Notes under the pieces: model-generated
Database searches by the model: none
What the model was told of the DNA's origin: nothing
Seen by the model: only the letters and a program-made list of their open reading frames with translations
Shown: positions 17,012 to 25,534 of the stretch, piece by piece
How positions within the stretch are numbered: the first letter of the stretch is position 1
How the letters are laid out: the number at the start of each line of letters is the position of its first letter
Program-made: the position numbers and the translations under genes
NCBI RefSeq assembly: GCF_025133575.1
Contig: NZ_CP104011.1
Span: 4,348,965 to 4,412,964 of the forward strand
Length of the DNA stretch: 64,000 bases
From: Pseudomonas sp. GCEP-101
GTDB lineage: Bacteria > Pseudomonadota > Gammaproteobacteria > Pseudomonadales > Pseudomonadaceae
Reading direction: 5' to 3'

Positions 17012-17872
17012 TCAGCCCTGCGCCAACTCCAGAAACGCACTCACCACCCGCAACCCCCGGCGCCGCTCCAGGCAGCCGATGGCGTGGCGGTTGAGCAGGC
17101 CGTCGCCGCCCAGCGGAATCGCCTTCACTCGCGGGTCCGGGCTGACTTCCAGCGACGACACGATGCCGACCCCCAACTCCGCCGCCACCGCTTCGGTCAC
17201 CGCCTCGCGGCTGTCCAGTTCCAGCAGCACGAGCGGCTCGACGGCCGCCGCCGCGCAGGCTGCGTCGAAGGTGCGGCGGGTGATGGAATCCGGCTCGCGC
17301 AGCACCATGATCTGCTGGTCCAGCTCGCCCAGCGGCAACTCGCCCCGGTGCGAACTCCACGCATGGCTGGCTGGCACCAGGGCGCAAATGCGTGACTCCA
17401 CCAGCTCGCGCAAAAACAGCCCGGCGCGCGGCTCCACCCCGGTCAGCACGGCGATATCGACGTGCTCGTCCATCAGCGCGGCGAGGGTTTCCTGGGCGTT
17501 GCCCAGGCGCAGGTTGACAGTGATGCCGGGGTAGCGCGCGCGCAGCCGGGCGAGCATCGGCATGACCAGGTGTGGGCCGTCGGCGGCCACTTCGATACGC
17601 CCGCTCACCAGCTCGCGGCTGGCGTCGAGCAGGGCCTCGGCTTCCTCCTCGAGGGCGAACAGCGTGCGACTGATCGCCGACAGCCGTACGCCATCTTCTG
17701 TCAGCTCAACACCCCGCGCGGTGCGGCGGAACAGGTTCACCTGGTAGTGCTCCTCCAGCGCCTTGACGTGCCCGGTCACTGCCGGCTGGCTGATGAACAG
17801 GCGTTCCGCGGCGCGGGTGAAGCTGCGTTCACGGGCGACGGCGTCGAAGGCGCGGAGCTGGAAGAGGTTCAT
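17012..17872 (-). CDS. LysR family regulator divergent from phnW
   Basis: A 286-residue LysR protein with HTH at about 3-60 (SFTRAAERLFISQPAVTGHVKALEE) and a substrate-binding domain of about 200 residues. It lies head-to-head with phnW, 148 bp away, an arrangement usual for phosphonate-inducible phnWX pathways. It shares the HTH core and about the same length with the LysR protein at 15915, so the two may be old paralogues. It most likely activates phnWX in response to 2-AEP. Confidence 0.87.
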   Translation of the reverse strand: MNLFQLRAFDAVARERSFTRAAERLFISQPAVTGHVKALEEHYQVNLFRRTARGVELTEDGVRLSAISRTLFALEEEAEALLDASRELVSGRIEVAADGPHLVMPMLARLRARYPGITVNLRLGNAQETLAALMDEHVDIAVLTGVEPRAGLFLRELVESRICALVPASHAWSSHRGELPLGELDQQIMVLREPDSITRRTFDAACAAAAVEPLVLLELDSREAVTEAVAAELGVGIVSSLEVSPDPRVKAIPLGGDGLLNRHAIGCLERRRGLRVVSAFLELAQG

Positions 17873-17902
17873 GAGGTATATGTCCGGCTTATGCAGTGCA
17901 TC

Positions 17903-17928
17903 GTGATAAACAATTTGAACGATATCAC
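17903..17928. promoter_or_regulatory. Candidate LysR operator in front of phnW
   Basis: GTGATA-N14-TATCAC in the only AT-rich part of the divergent spacer. Confidence 0.45.
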
Positions 17929-18020
17929 CCCCGCCGGCAAGTTATGCCCAAGCCGCCGCGACCCCGCCCGGCCCAACCGAATTCAGCCCTGACGACGTTC
18001 CCATAAAAGAGGAATCGAGC

Positions 18021-19136
18021 ATGAGCACTGCCGAGCGAGCCCCCATCCTGCTGACTCCCGGTCCGCTGACCACGTCCCCCCGCACCCGTCGCGCCATGAT
18101 GGTCGACTGGGGCTCGTGGGACCGCGACTTCAACGACCTGACCGCCGACGTCTGCAAGCGCCTGCTGGCGATCATCCACGGCGAAGCGACCCACACCTGC
18201 GTACCGCTGCAGGGCAGCGGCACCTTCTCCGTCGAAGCCGCCGTGGGTACCCTGGTGCCGCGCGACGGCAAGGTGCTGGTGCTGATCAACGGCGCCTACG
18301 GCAAGCGCCTGGCGAAGATCTGCCAGGTGATCGGCCGCCCATTCAGCACCTTCGAAACCGAAGAAGACGTGCCGACCACCGCCGCCGACGTCGACCGCCT
18401 GCTGGGCGCGGACCCGAGCATCACCCACGTCGCGCTGATCCACTGCGAAACCAGCACCGGCATCCTCAACCCGCTGGCGGAGATCGCCAAGGTCATCGAG
18501 GCCCACGGCAAGCGCCTGATCATCGATGCCATGAGCTCCTTTGGCGCGCTGGACATCGACGCCCGCCAGGTGCCCTTCGATGCGCTGATCGCCGCGTCCG
18601 GCAAATGCCTGGAAGGCGTGCCCGGCATGGGCTTCGTCTTCGCCCGCACCTCCGCCCTGAACGCCAGCGCCGGCAATTGCCATTCGCTGTCGATGGACCT
18701 GCAGGACCAGCACGCCTACATGGCCAAGACCGGCCAATGGCGTTTCACTCCGCCGACCCACGTGGTGGCCGCGCTGCACGAAGCGCTCAGCCAGTATGAA
18801 GAGGAGGGCGGCCTCGCGGCCCGTCATCAGCGTTACGCAAACAACTGCCAGACTCTGCTGGCGGAGATGGCCGAGCTCGGCTTCCGCAGTTTCCTGCCCG
18901 CGGCGATCCAGGCGCCGATCATCGTCACCTTCCACGCCCCGCGGGACGCCCGCTACAGCTTCACCGAGTTCTACAGCCGGGTGCGCGAGAAGGGCTTCAT
19001 CCTCTACCCCGGCAAGCTGACCCAGGTGGAAACCTTCCGCGTCGGTTGCATCGGCCAGGTCGACGCCAACGGCATGCGCGCCGCCGTGTCAGCCATCGCC
19101 GAAACGCTGAAGGAAATGGAAGTCTTCGAGATCTGA
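18021..19136 (+). CDS. phnW: 2-Aminoethylphosphonate:pyruvate transaminase
   Basis: A 371-residue class-V fold-type I aminotransferase. It converts 2-AEP plus pyruvate to phosphonoacetaldehyde plus alanine. The PLP lysine is K195 in ASGKCLEGVPGMGF, and D169 (IIDAMSSFG) would pair with the PLP ring nitrogen. The N-terminus ILLTPGPLTTS is characteristic of PhnW. An AGAGGAA ribosome-binding site precedes the ATG. It is followed by phnX after 32 bases, so they form one operon. Length is the family norm. Confidence 0.95.
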   Translation: MSTAERAPILLTPGPLTTSPRTRRAMMVDWGSWDRDFNDLTADVCKRLLAIIHGEATHTCVPLQGSGTFSVEAAVGTLVPRDGKVLVLINGAYGKRLAKICQVIGRPFSTFETEEDVPTTAADVDRLLGADPSITHVALIHCETSTGILNPLAEIAKVIEAHGKRLIIDAMSSFGALDIDARQVPFDALIAASGKCLEGVPGMGFVFARTSALNASAGNCHSLSMDLQDQHAYMAKTGQWRFTPPTHVVAALHEALSQYEEEGGLAARHQRYANNCQTLLAEMAELGFRSFLPAAIQAPIIVTFHAPRDARYSFTEFYSRVREKGFILYPGKLTQVETFRVGCIGQVDANGMRAAVSAIAETLKEMEVFEI

Positions 19137-19168
19137 CTCCCGCCCGAATTCATACAGGATTGAACGCC

Positions 19169-19996
19169 ATGAACTACGAACAACCCAAGCAACTGCAGGC
19201 CGTCATCCTCGACTGGGCCGGTACCGTGGTCGACTTCGGCTCCTTCGCGCCGACCCAGATCTTCGTCGAAGCCTTCGCCGAGTTCGGCGTGCAGGTCAGC
19301 CTGGAAGAAGCCCGCGGCCCCATGGGCATGGGCAAGTGGGACCACATCCGCACCCTGTGCGACATCCCGGCCATCGCCGAGCGCTATCGGGCCAAGTTCG
19401 GCCGCGTGCCGAGTGACGATGACGTGACCGCCATCTACGAGCGCTTCATGCCGCTGCAGATCGAGAAGATCGCCGAACATTCCGCACTGATACCCGGCGC
19501 GCTGGACGCCATCGCCGCCGTGCGCAGGCAGGGGCTGAAGGTCGGTTCCTGTTCCGGTTACCCGGCTGTCGTCATGGAAAAAGTGGTCGCCCTGGCCAAG
19601 ACCAACGGCTACGTCGCCGACCATGTCGTCGCGACCGATGAAGTCCCCAACGGCCGCCCGCACCCGGCCCAGGCGCTGGCCAACGTGATCGCCCTGGGCA
19701 TCAGCGACGTGGCGGCCTGCGTGAAGGTCGACGACACCTGGCCGGGCATCCTCGAAGGGCGCAGCGCCGGCATGTGGACCGTGGCGCTGACCTGCTCGGG
19801 CAATGCCCTGGGCCTGACCTATGAGCAATACAAGGCGCTGCCGGCCCAGAAGCTGGAGCAGGAGCGCCGCCGCATCGGGCAGATGTTCGAAGGCTCGCGC
19901 CCGCATTATCTGATCGACACCATCGCCGAACTGCCGGAGGTGATCGCCGATATCAATGCGCGCCTGGCGCGGGGGGAGATGCCGCAGGGTAGCTGA
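19169..19996 (+). CDS. phnX: Phosphonoacetaldehyde hydrolase (phosphonatase)
   Basis: A 275-residue HAD-superfamily enzyme that cleaves the C-P bond of phosphonoacetaldehyde, giving acetaldehyde and phosphate. The nucleophile is D15 in DWAGTVVD and the Schiff-base lysine is K56 in MGMGKWDH. The Mg-binding acidic motif VDDTWPG is near residue 190. The frame extends back into phnW, but the ATG at 19169 gives the normal length. It completes the 2-AEP route begun by PhnW. A strong terminator follows within 45 bases. Confidence 0.95.
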   Translation: MNYEQPKQLQAVILDWAGTVVDFGSFAPTQIFVEAFAEFGVQVSLEEARGPMGMGKWDHIRTLCDIPAIAERYRAKFGRVPSDDDVTAIYERFMPLQIEKIAEHSALIPGALDAIAAVRRQGLKVGSCSGYPAVVMEKVVALAKTNGYVADHVVATDEVPNGRPHPAQALANVIALGISDVAACVKVDDTWPGILEGRSAGMWTVALTCSGNALGLTYEQYKALPAQKLEQERRRIGQMFEGSRPHYLIDTIAELPEVIADINARLARGEMPQGS

Positions 19997-20011
19997 CGCT
20001 GGGTGTTCATG

Positions 20012-20042
20012 AGAAAGGCCCGCTGAGTGCGGGCCTTTCTTG
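20012..20042 (+). terminator. Rho-independent terminator of phnWX
   Basis: AGAAAGGCCCGC / GCGGGCCTTTCT with a 5-base loop, followed by a short T-rich stretch. Confidence 0.9.
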
Positions 20043-20115
20043 TGGTGTTGGTTGCTCAGGTGGGGTCTCTGCAGGAGCAACTGTCTTTCCCCGGATAGGG
20101 CTGTGTTTGCGCGCT

Positions 20116-20218
20116 CCCCTCACCCCAGCCCTCTCCCGGAGGGAGAGGGAGCAGATCGTTCCGGCTGATGCTGTGGTTTCATCCGGCACCGAACGGTCCA
20201 GAGGGTTAGGGTGAGGGC
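20116..20218. repeat. Mosaic CCCTCACCCC-ended element, copy 3
   Basis: In inverted orientation relative to copy 1: CCCTCACCCCAGCCCTCTCC at the left, core ending CACCGAACGG, and a decayed right end GGGTTAGGGTGAGGG. Confidence 0.72.
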
Positions 20219-20241
20219 AGACCCGAGCGCAGAAGCTCGGG

Positions 20242-20265
20242 GTAGGAGCGGAGCTTCTCCGCGAT
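20242..20265. repeat. REP, GGAGCTTCTCC variant
   Basis: GTAGGAGCGGAGCTTCTCCG followed by CGAT, a hybrid of the two main REP families here. It is unpaired. Confidence 0.65.
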
Positions 20266-20299
20266 GCTCTTGCTTGGGGTTGGGTGTTTCTGCGCCGCT

Positions 20300-20590
20300 T
20301 CGGCGTACGCGCAGGCTTCCTGTTTCGCCCCCTCGGGCGAGTTACTTTCTCAAACGACGGATGGCCGCCCCACAGAAAGTAACCAAAGGTCTTGCCCCGG
20401 ACATCCGGTTTTTCGCTTAGGCGAAAAACTCCCTCGCTCCAGCGAAGTTTCAGGGGCCCGCCGCGACGGACCATCCCTGGCCCATCGCGGCTCTCGCGAC
20501 ATCCATGTCGCTCAACCCCTGAAACTGCGCTTCCACTCGGCCTCCTGAACGGGGCCGTCCGGAGTGCGTGAACGTTTCTCTGGAAACCTA
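20300..20590. repeat. Block of nested inverted repeats
   Basis: Three perfect dyads: GTTACTTTCT/AGAAAGTAAC (20341-20383), GTTTTTCGC/GCGAAAAAC (20408-20429) and GTTTCAGGGG/CCCCTGAAAC (20447-20525). From memory, similar structured blocks recur between genes in other Pseudomonas genomes; this is the only copy in the window. Confidence 0.6.
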
Positions 20591-20622
20591 AACAGCCGGT
20601 ACCGGAGCCGGTGACATGGTGC

Positions 20623-20720
20623 TCTTCGTAGGGCCGAGGGGGACGCCGAGTCAACCGTCTAAGGCGACGTTCGCCTGTAGGAGCGGGCCATGCCCGCGAT
20701 CGCGCATGGCGCGCTCCTAC
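20623..20720. repeat. 30-bp shared unit plus palindrome pair
   Basis: 20623-20652 matches 16847-16876 with few differences (core CGAGGGGGACGCC). 20677-20720 is a GAGCGGGCCATGCCCGC unit with an inverted partner CATGGCGCGCTCC, matching 16949-16993. The two spacers thus share two repeat types in the same order. Confidence 0.7.
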
Positions 20721-20808
20721 AGGTCAGCTCTGTTGCTTCCTCTAACGCAGGAGCGGACTTCGCCCGCGATTGCCTCGCCGTTCTGCCAGATCGGCCTGTT
20801 AGCGGTAA

Positions 20809-21381
20809 TCAGTTCACCACGTTCCGCACAAACCGCAGCAACACATCCCCATGGTTCTGGTAGGAAAACGGCTGGTTGCTCTTGAACACATGGAATCCCC
20901 CGGCCTCGACTTGCACCGTCTCTTCGGCCAACACGATGGTCAGCCGTCCTTCGATGACATAGGCCATGTCGTACCAACCCTCGGCATCCGGTTCGGCGTT
21001 GTAGGTGTCGCCGGGTGCCAGCGTCCAGTGCCAGAGCTCGGCCTGGCGCGAGGCGGGGGTGCTGGCGAGGAGAGTGCCGCGGCTGTCGGGTTGCTTGCCG
21101 CCCCAGGCGACGGCGTCGACCCGGGTCAGGCCGCCAGTGGACGGTGGGCGCACCAGGTCGGCGAAGGTGACCTGCAAGGCCGCGGCGATGCGGTCGAGGG
21201 TGGCGAGGCTGACGTTGGTGTCGCCGCCCTCGATGCCCACCAGCATCCGCCGGCTCACGCCCGAGGCCTTGGCCAGCGCGTCCTGGCTGAAGCCGGCGTT
21301 GCGGCGGTGGGTCTTCACGTTATCGGCGACGTGCACCAGCACGCTGGGGCGTTCGGAATTATTGGGCAGTATATTGCTCAT
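20809..21381 (-). CDS. XRE family regulator with cupin domain
   Basis: A 190-residue regulator: HTH_3 domain at about residues 18-72 (FSQDALAKASGVSRRMLVGIEGG) and a C-terminal cupin (about 105-190) that should bind a small effector. The ATG at 21381 gives the usual length of this class; the frame extends 13 codons upstream without homology. It is divergent from an RhtA-like exporter 82 bp away and most likely controls it. Candidate operators lie just upstream. Confidence 0.87.
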   Translation of the reverse strand: MSNILPNNSERPSVLVHVADNVKTHRRNAGFSQDALAKASGVSRRMLVGIEGGDTNVSLATLDRIAAALQVTFADLVRPPSTGGLTRVDAVAWGGKQPDSRGTLLASTPASRQAELWHWTLAPGDTYNAEPDAEGWYDMAYVIEGRLTIVLAEETVQVEAGGFHVFKSNQPFSYQNHGDVLLRFVRNVVN

Positions 21382-21412
21382 TCTGGCCTTTTTGCGCATT
21401 ATGTTGCGCATA
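21379..21412 (-). promoter_or_regulatory. Repeated ATGCGCAA motif, candidate operator
   Basis: On the minus strand ATGCGCAA occurs twice with a 12-bp period, and a third near-copy ATGAGCAA coincides with the start codon of the XRE gene. This fits autoregulation and control of the divergent exporter. Confidence 0.5.
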
Positions 21413-21463
21413 ACAGTCAATCAAGAAATCCCAACCGTTGCAACGCCTGTTCAGGTCCGCATC

Positions 21464-22339
21464 ATGCCTCGCTCTCGCCTGCTTTCCACTGCCTTTCCCA
21501 TCCTCATCCTGATCGTGTCCATGGCCTCGATCCAGACTGGCGCGTCGCTCGCCAAGAGCCTGTTCCCGGTACTTGGCGCCGAGGGTGTCACGTCCATGCG
21601 GCTGGTCTTCGCCGCGATTCTTCTGCTGGCGATCCTCCGCCCGTGGCGCACGTCGCTGCGCGGCAAGCCGCTCAAGCCGCTGTTCATCTATGGCGTGACC
21701 CTGGGCCTGATGAACCTGACGTTCTACATGGCGCTGCAGACCATCCCGCTCGGCATCGCGGTGGCCCTGGAGTTCACCGGGCCGCTGGCGGTTGCGCTGT
21801 TCTACTCGCGCAAGCCGATCGACTTCCTGTGGATCGCCATCGCGGTGGTCGGGCTTGGCCTGCTGCTGCCGGTGGCTGATTTCGGCAACGGCGTCGACCC
21901 CAAGGGCGCCGCGCTGGCGCTGGGGGCGGGCGTCTGCTGGGGGCTCTACATCATCTTCGGCCAGCGTGCCGGCAATGACCTGGGCGCCCAGGGCGCGGCG
22001 CTGGGCATCAGCATCGCGGCGATCTGCGTGGCGCCGATCGGCCTCGCGCACAGCGGCATGGCGCTGTTCGATATCAACCTGTTCCCGGCGCTGCTGGGCG
22101 TGGCGGTTCTCTCCAGCGCCTTGCCCTACACCCTGGAAATGGTCGCACTGACCCGCCTGCCGGCGCGTACCTTCGGCACGCTGATGAGCATCGAGCCGGC
22201 GTTCGGTGCGCTGTCCGGCCTGTTCTTCCTCGGTGAGCAACTGACTTCGCACCAGTGGATTGCCATCGGCGCGATCATCGTCGCTTCGGTGGGCACGACG
22301 CTGAGCAGCCGGCCGAAGCCGGCGCTGGTGGCCGACTGA
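21464..22339 (+). CDS. RhtA-like EamA family exporter
   Basis: A 291-residue inner-membrane protein with about ten helices and two EamA repeats. The sequence (MASIQTGASLAKSLFP, GAEGVTSMRL, ALEFTGPLAVALF, GACWGLYIIFGQRAG-like) resembles RhtA, the threonine/homoserine exporter, more than the DMT protein at 2385. The long open frame upstream is spurious; AGG precedes the ATG at 21464. It is divergent from the XRE-cupin regulator, and two terminators and a REPIN follow. Confidence 0.87.
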   Translation: MPRSRLLSTAFPILILIVSMASIQTGASLAKSLFPVLGAEGVTSMRLVFAAILLLAILRPWRTSLRGKPLKPLFIYGVTLGLMNLTFYMALQTIPLGIAVALEFTGPLAVALFYSRKPIDFLWIAIAVVGLGLLLPVADFGNGVDPKGAALALGAGVCWGLYIIFGQRAGNDLGAQGAALGISIAAICVAPIGLAHSGMALFDINLFPALLGVAVLSSALPYTLEMVALTRLPARTFGTLMSIEPAFGALSGLFFLGEQLTSHQWIAIGAIIVASVGTTLSSRPKPALVAD

Positions 22340-22357
22340 GTGGCGCGAGAGCAGATG

Positions 22358-22385
22358 AAAAAGCCGCCTTCAGGCGGCTTTTTTT
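22358..22385 (+). terminator. Rho-independent terminator of the RhtA-like gene
   Basis: AAAAAGCCGCCT/AGGCGGCTTTTT with a 2-base loop, then more T. It is symmetrical and may act in both directions. Confidence 0.92.
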
Positions 22386-22392
22386 GCGTTTT

Positions 22393-22469
22393 GTAGGAGC
22401 GAGCTTGCTCGCGAACGGATTTCCTGCAAGCGCTGGCGTCAAGCGGTTCGCGAGCAAGCTCGCTCCTAC
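22393..22469. repeat. REPIN, GCGAGCTTGCTCGC family
   Basis: Units at 22393-22416 and 22446-22469 in opposite orientation, placed exactly between two terminators of convergent genes. Confidence 0.85.
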
Positions 22470-22510
22470 AGGTTCCCAGCCAGCGCAGTGTTTTTCTGGG
22501 AACTCCAAAA

Positions 22511-22537
22511 CAAAAGCCGCCCGAGGGCGGCTTTTTG
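22511..22537 (-). terminator. Rho-independent terminator of the MATE gene
   Basis: AAAAGCCGCCC/GGGCGGCTTTT with a GA loop, 13 bases beyond the stop of the leftward MATE gene. Confidence 0.9.
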
Positions 22538-22549
22538 CGTGATGGGTTT

Positions 22550-23953
22550 TCAACCGGCAGTTCGCCGCTCGTTGAGTACGATCTGCCGCCTGGCGCTGCG
22601 CGATAGGCGAATGCACAGCATCACCGCGGCGCAGGTCAGGCCGACGATCAGGCCTTCCCACAGGCCGCGCGGGCCGGTGGGTTCCTGCAGCCAGTGGGCG
22701 AGGCCGAGGCTGTAGCCCACCGGCAGGCCGATACCCCAGTAGGCGAACAGGGTCATGATCATGGTGGCGCGGGTATCCTGGTAGCCACGCAGGGCGCCGG
22801 CGGCGGTGACCTGCACGGCGTCGGAGAACTGGAACAGCGCGGAGAACACCAGCAGCGTGGCGGCCAGCGCGAGCACCTCCGGGTCCTGTGTGTAGAGCCC
22901 AGCGATGTGCTCGCGCATCAGCAGCATGCCGCTGGCGGAAATGCACGCGTAGGCCAGCGCCGCGCCCATGCCCACGCCCGCCGCGAAGCGCGCATCCCGC
23001 GGGGCGCCGGCGCCGAGGGACTGGCCGACGCGCACGGTCACGGCCATGGCCAGCGAGTAGGGGATCATGAACACCAGCGCGCTGAAGTTCAGCGCCACCT
23101 GGTGGCCCGCGACCACCTTCTCGCCAAGTTCGCCGATCAGCAGGGCGATCACCGAGAAGATGCTCGATTCGGCGAACACCGCGATGCCGATCGGCAGGCC
23201 GACCGCCACCAGGCTGCCGATCACCTTAGGCTGCGGCAGCTCCCAGTGACTGAACAGCTGGCTCGGTTTGTAGACCTTCGCCCAGTTCACCCAGAACAGC
23301 ATGCCCAGCAGCATGAACCACATCACCGAGCCGGTGGCCCAGCCGCAGCCGGGGCCGCCCAGGGCCGGGAAGCCGAGGTGGCCGTAGATCAGCACGTAGT
23401 TGATCGGGATGTTCAGCATCAGCCCGCAGATGCCCAGCACCATGCTCGGTCGGGTGCGCCCCAGGCCGTCGCTGAAGCAGCGCAGCACGTGGTACAGCGC
23501 CACCGCCGGCAGGCCGCAGGCGATGCCGCGCAGGTAGAAGCAGCTCGGCTCGATCAGCGCTTGCTCGACCTTCATCGCCCGCAGTACCGGTTCGGAGAGC
23601 AGCCACAGCGTCGCGCCCGCCAGCGGGCCGACCAGCAACGCCAGCCACAGCGCCTGGCGCACCAGCGGGCCGGTGCCGGCCTGATCGCCCGCGCCATAGC
23701 GCTGGGCCACCTTGGCGGTGGTGGCGAGCAGGGTGCCGGTCATCAGCAGGAAGATCGGAATCCAGATCGAGTTGCCCAGCGCCACCGCCGCGAGGTCGCG
23801 CGGGCCCACGCTGCCGGCCATCACCGCATCGACGAAGCCCATGGCGGTGGTCGCCAGCTGGGCGATCATGATCGGTGCTGCGAGGGTCAGCAGTTCCTTG
23901 AGTTCGGTGGCGGTGCGCCGTCCGCGGGAGACGGGCTGGGTGAGGCTGGTCAC
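22550..23953 (-). CDS. MATE family multidrug efflux protein (NorM/PmpM type)
   Basis: A 467-residue inner-membrane protein with 12 predicted helices in two homologous halves, each opening with the MATE pattern (LAAPIMIAQLATTAMGFVDAVMAG and VGLPIGIAVFAESSIFSVIALLIG). It would export cationic drugs or metabolites using Na+ or H+. The start is a GTG at 23953 with AAGGAA before it; a longer frame to 24019 lacks a ribosome-binding site and homology. PmpM of P. aeruginosa is the best-known relative, but orthology cannot be settled here. Confidence 0.87.
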   Translation of the reverse strand: MTSLTQPVSRGRRTATELKELLTLAAPIMIAQLATTAMGFVDAVMAGSVGPRDLAAVALGNSIWIPIFLLMTGTLLATTAKVAQRYGAGDQAGTGPLVRQALWLALLVGPLAGATLWLLSEPVLRAMKVEQALIEPSCFYLRGIACGLPAVALYHVLRCFSDGLGRTRPSMVLGICGLMLNIPINYVLIYGHLGFPALGGPGCGWATGSVMWFMLLGMLFWVNWAKVYKPSQLFSHWELPQPKVIGSLVAVGLPIGIAVFAESSIFSVIALLIGELGEKVVAGHQVALNFSALVFMIPYSLAMAVTVRVGQSLGAGAPRDARFAAGVGMGAALAYACISASGMLLMREHIAGLYTQDPEVLALAATLLVFSALFQFSDAVQVTAAGALRGYQDTRATMIMTLFAYWGIGLPVGYSLGLAHWLQEPTGPRGLWEGLIVGLTCAAVMLCIRLSRSARRQIVLNERRTAG

Positions 23954-24356
23954 GGCTTTCCTTGGTAGAGAAATGGACAGGAAGCCGGCCAGTTTACGGG
24001 TTGTCCGGGGGGTCAGCAAAGCGTGGCATTGACCCTTCGTGCTTCGCGCTTACCGTTGTCGGTACAGCCGAAAGTTCTTCTGCGGGGCCGTGCCGGCGCA
24101 TGCCCTCACCCCAACCCTCTCCCGAGGGACAGGGGGAAGATCGTGCCGACTGACGCCATGGCTTCATCCTGCGCCGTTCGTTCCCTCTCCCTCTGGGAGA
24201 GGGCTGGGGTGAGGGTTGCCGAAGCGCAGCAGCTCAATTGCAGGTGCAGGCCGCGCTCGCGATTGCACCCACAGGCCGCACCTATAGATGGGTGCGAGTG
24301 CCTCCGTCGCCCGTCTCACTGGTAAAGTACCCGGTGCCGATTTCTGGAGTCAGCCC
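23954..24356. other. Divergent spacer between the MATE gene and pdxB
   Basis: About 400 bp with no gene. It holds the promoters of both genes and, at 24103-24215, one mosaic repeat. Nothing else stands out. Confidence 0.6.
24103..24215. repeat. Mosaic CCCTCACCCC-ended element, copy 4
   Basis: Both ends are intact (CCCTCACCCCAACCCTCTCC and GAGAGGGCTGGGGTGAGGG), and the core contains GCTTCATCCTGC in inverted orientation relative to copy 1. This is the best-preserved copy. Confidence 0.75.
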
Positions 24357-25505
24357 ATGCGTATCCTTGCCGATGAAAACATTCCCCTGGTCGAAGCCTT
24401 CTTCGGCGCCCATGGCGAGATTCGCCGTCTGCCCGGCCGTGGCATCGACCGCGCCGCCCTGGGCGATGCCGAGGTGCTGCTGGTGCGTTCGGTGACGGAC
24501 GTCAGCCGCGAACTGCTCCAGGGCAGCCAGGTGAAGTTCGTCGGTACCTGCACCATCGGCACCGATCACCTGGACCTCGACTACTTCGCCGAGGCCGGCA
24601 TCGCCTGGTCCAGCGCGCCGGGTTGCAATGCCCGCGGCGTGGTCGACTGGGTGCTGGGCAGCCTGCTGGCGCTGGCCGAGGTGCACGGTGCCCGGCTTGC
24701 CGAGCGGCGCTATGGGGTGATCGGCGCGGGCCAGGTGGGCGGTCGCCTGGTGGACGTGCTGCGCGGCCTGGGCTGGGACGTGCGCGTCTGTGACCCGCCG
24801 CGCGCCGCGGCCGAAGGCGGCGATTTCTGCAGCCTGGACGAGGTGCTGCGCGAGTGCGATGTGATCAGCCTGCACACGCCGCTGACCCGCGACGGCGAAC
24901 ACCCGACGCGTCACCTGATCGACGCGCAACGTCTCAAGGCGCTGCGCCCTGGCACCTGGCTGATCAACGCCAGCCGTGGCGGCGTGGTGGACAACACGGC
25001 GCTGCGCATCCGCCTGGAGTCCGGCGCGGATATCGACGTGGCGCTGGACGTCTGGGAGGGCGAGCCGGAAGTGAACGTGCAACTGGCCCGGCACTGCCGC
25101 ATCGCCACCCCGCACATCGCCGGCTACAGCCTGGACGGCAAGCTGCGCGGCACGGCGCAGATCTACGAGGCGTTCTGCGCCTGGCAGGGGTGTGCGCCGA
25201 GCGTCGCGCTCGACGACCTGCTGCCCGCGCAATGGCTGGCCGAATTGAGCCTGACGGAAGAATGCGACCCGGACTGGGCCCTGGCCATGCTCTGCCGGGC
25301 GGTCTACGACCCGCGCAGCGACGACGCCAATTTCCGCCGCAGCCTCGTGGGAGACACCCAGACCCGGCGGGCGGCCTTCGACGCATTGCGCAAGCACTAC
25401 CCGCCGCGCCGGGAAATCACCGGGCTATGGGTCGATATCCAGGGCGATTCACCGCGCCTGGAAAGCCTGCTGACCGCGCTGGGCGCCAACCGGGTCGGGG
25501 AGTAG
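24357..25505 (+). CDS. pdxB: 4-Phosphoerythronate dehydrogenase
   Basis: A 382-residue D-2-hydroxyacid dehydrogenase. It oxidises 4-phospho-D-erythronate in the DXP-dependent pyridoxal phosphate pathway. The NAD site is GVIGAGQVGGRL (about 122). Catalytic residues are the Arg in INASRGGVVD, the Glu in DVWEGEPEV and the His in TPHIAGYSLDGK. A PdxB-specific C-terminal dimerisation domain (about residues 290-382) separates it from SerA. CTGGAG precedes the ATG; the frame upstream is spurious. It is a single gene. Confidence 0.95.
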   Translation: MRILADENIPLVEAFFGAHGEIRRLPGRGIDRAALGDAEVLLVRSVTDVSRELLQGSQVKFVGTCTIGTDHLDLDYFAEAGIAWSSAPGCNARGVVDWVLGSLLALAEVHGARLAERRYGVIGAGQVGGRLVDVLRGLGWDVRVCDPPRAAAEGGDFCSLDEVLRECDVISLHTPLTRDGEHPTRHLIDAQRLKALRPGTWLINASRGGVVDNTALRIRLESGADIDVALDVWEGEPEVNVQLARHCRIATPHIAGYSLDGKLRGTAQIYEAFCAWQGCAPSVALDDLLPAQWLAELSLTEECDPDWALAMLCRAVYDPRSDDANFRRSLVGDTQTRRAAFDALRKHYPPRREITGLWVDIQGDSPRLESLLTALGANRVGE

Positions 25506-25534
25506 GGCGCGGTGCCGCCGCGCTGGGCGGGTGC

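Larger units (their letters stand above)
20043..20808. other. 766-bp intergenic repeat region after phnX
   Basis: No gene is recognisable, although GC-rich frames on both strands stay open. The region contains a mosaic element (20116-20218), a single REP (20242-20265), a block of nested inverted repeats (about 20300-20590), the 30-bp unit shared with 16847, and a palindrome pair (20677-20720). Confidence 0.75.

Noticed and set aside
22694..23968. A 424-codon plus-strand frame opposite the MATE gene
   Set aside because: Gln/His/Arg-rich antisense translation; the MATE protein on the other strand has clear membrane helices.
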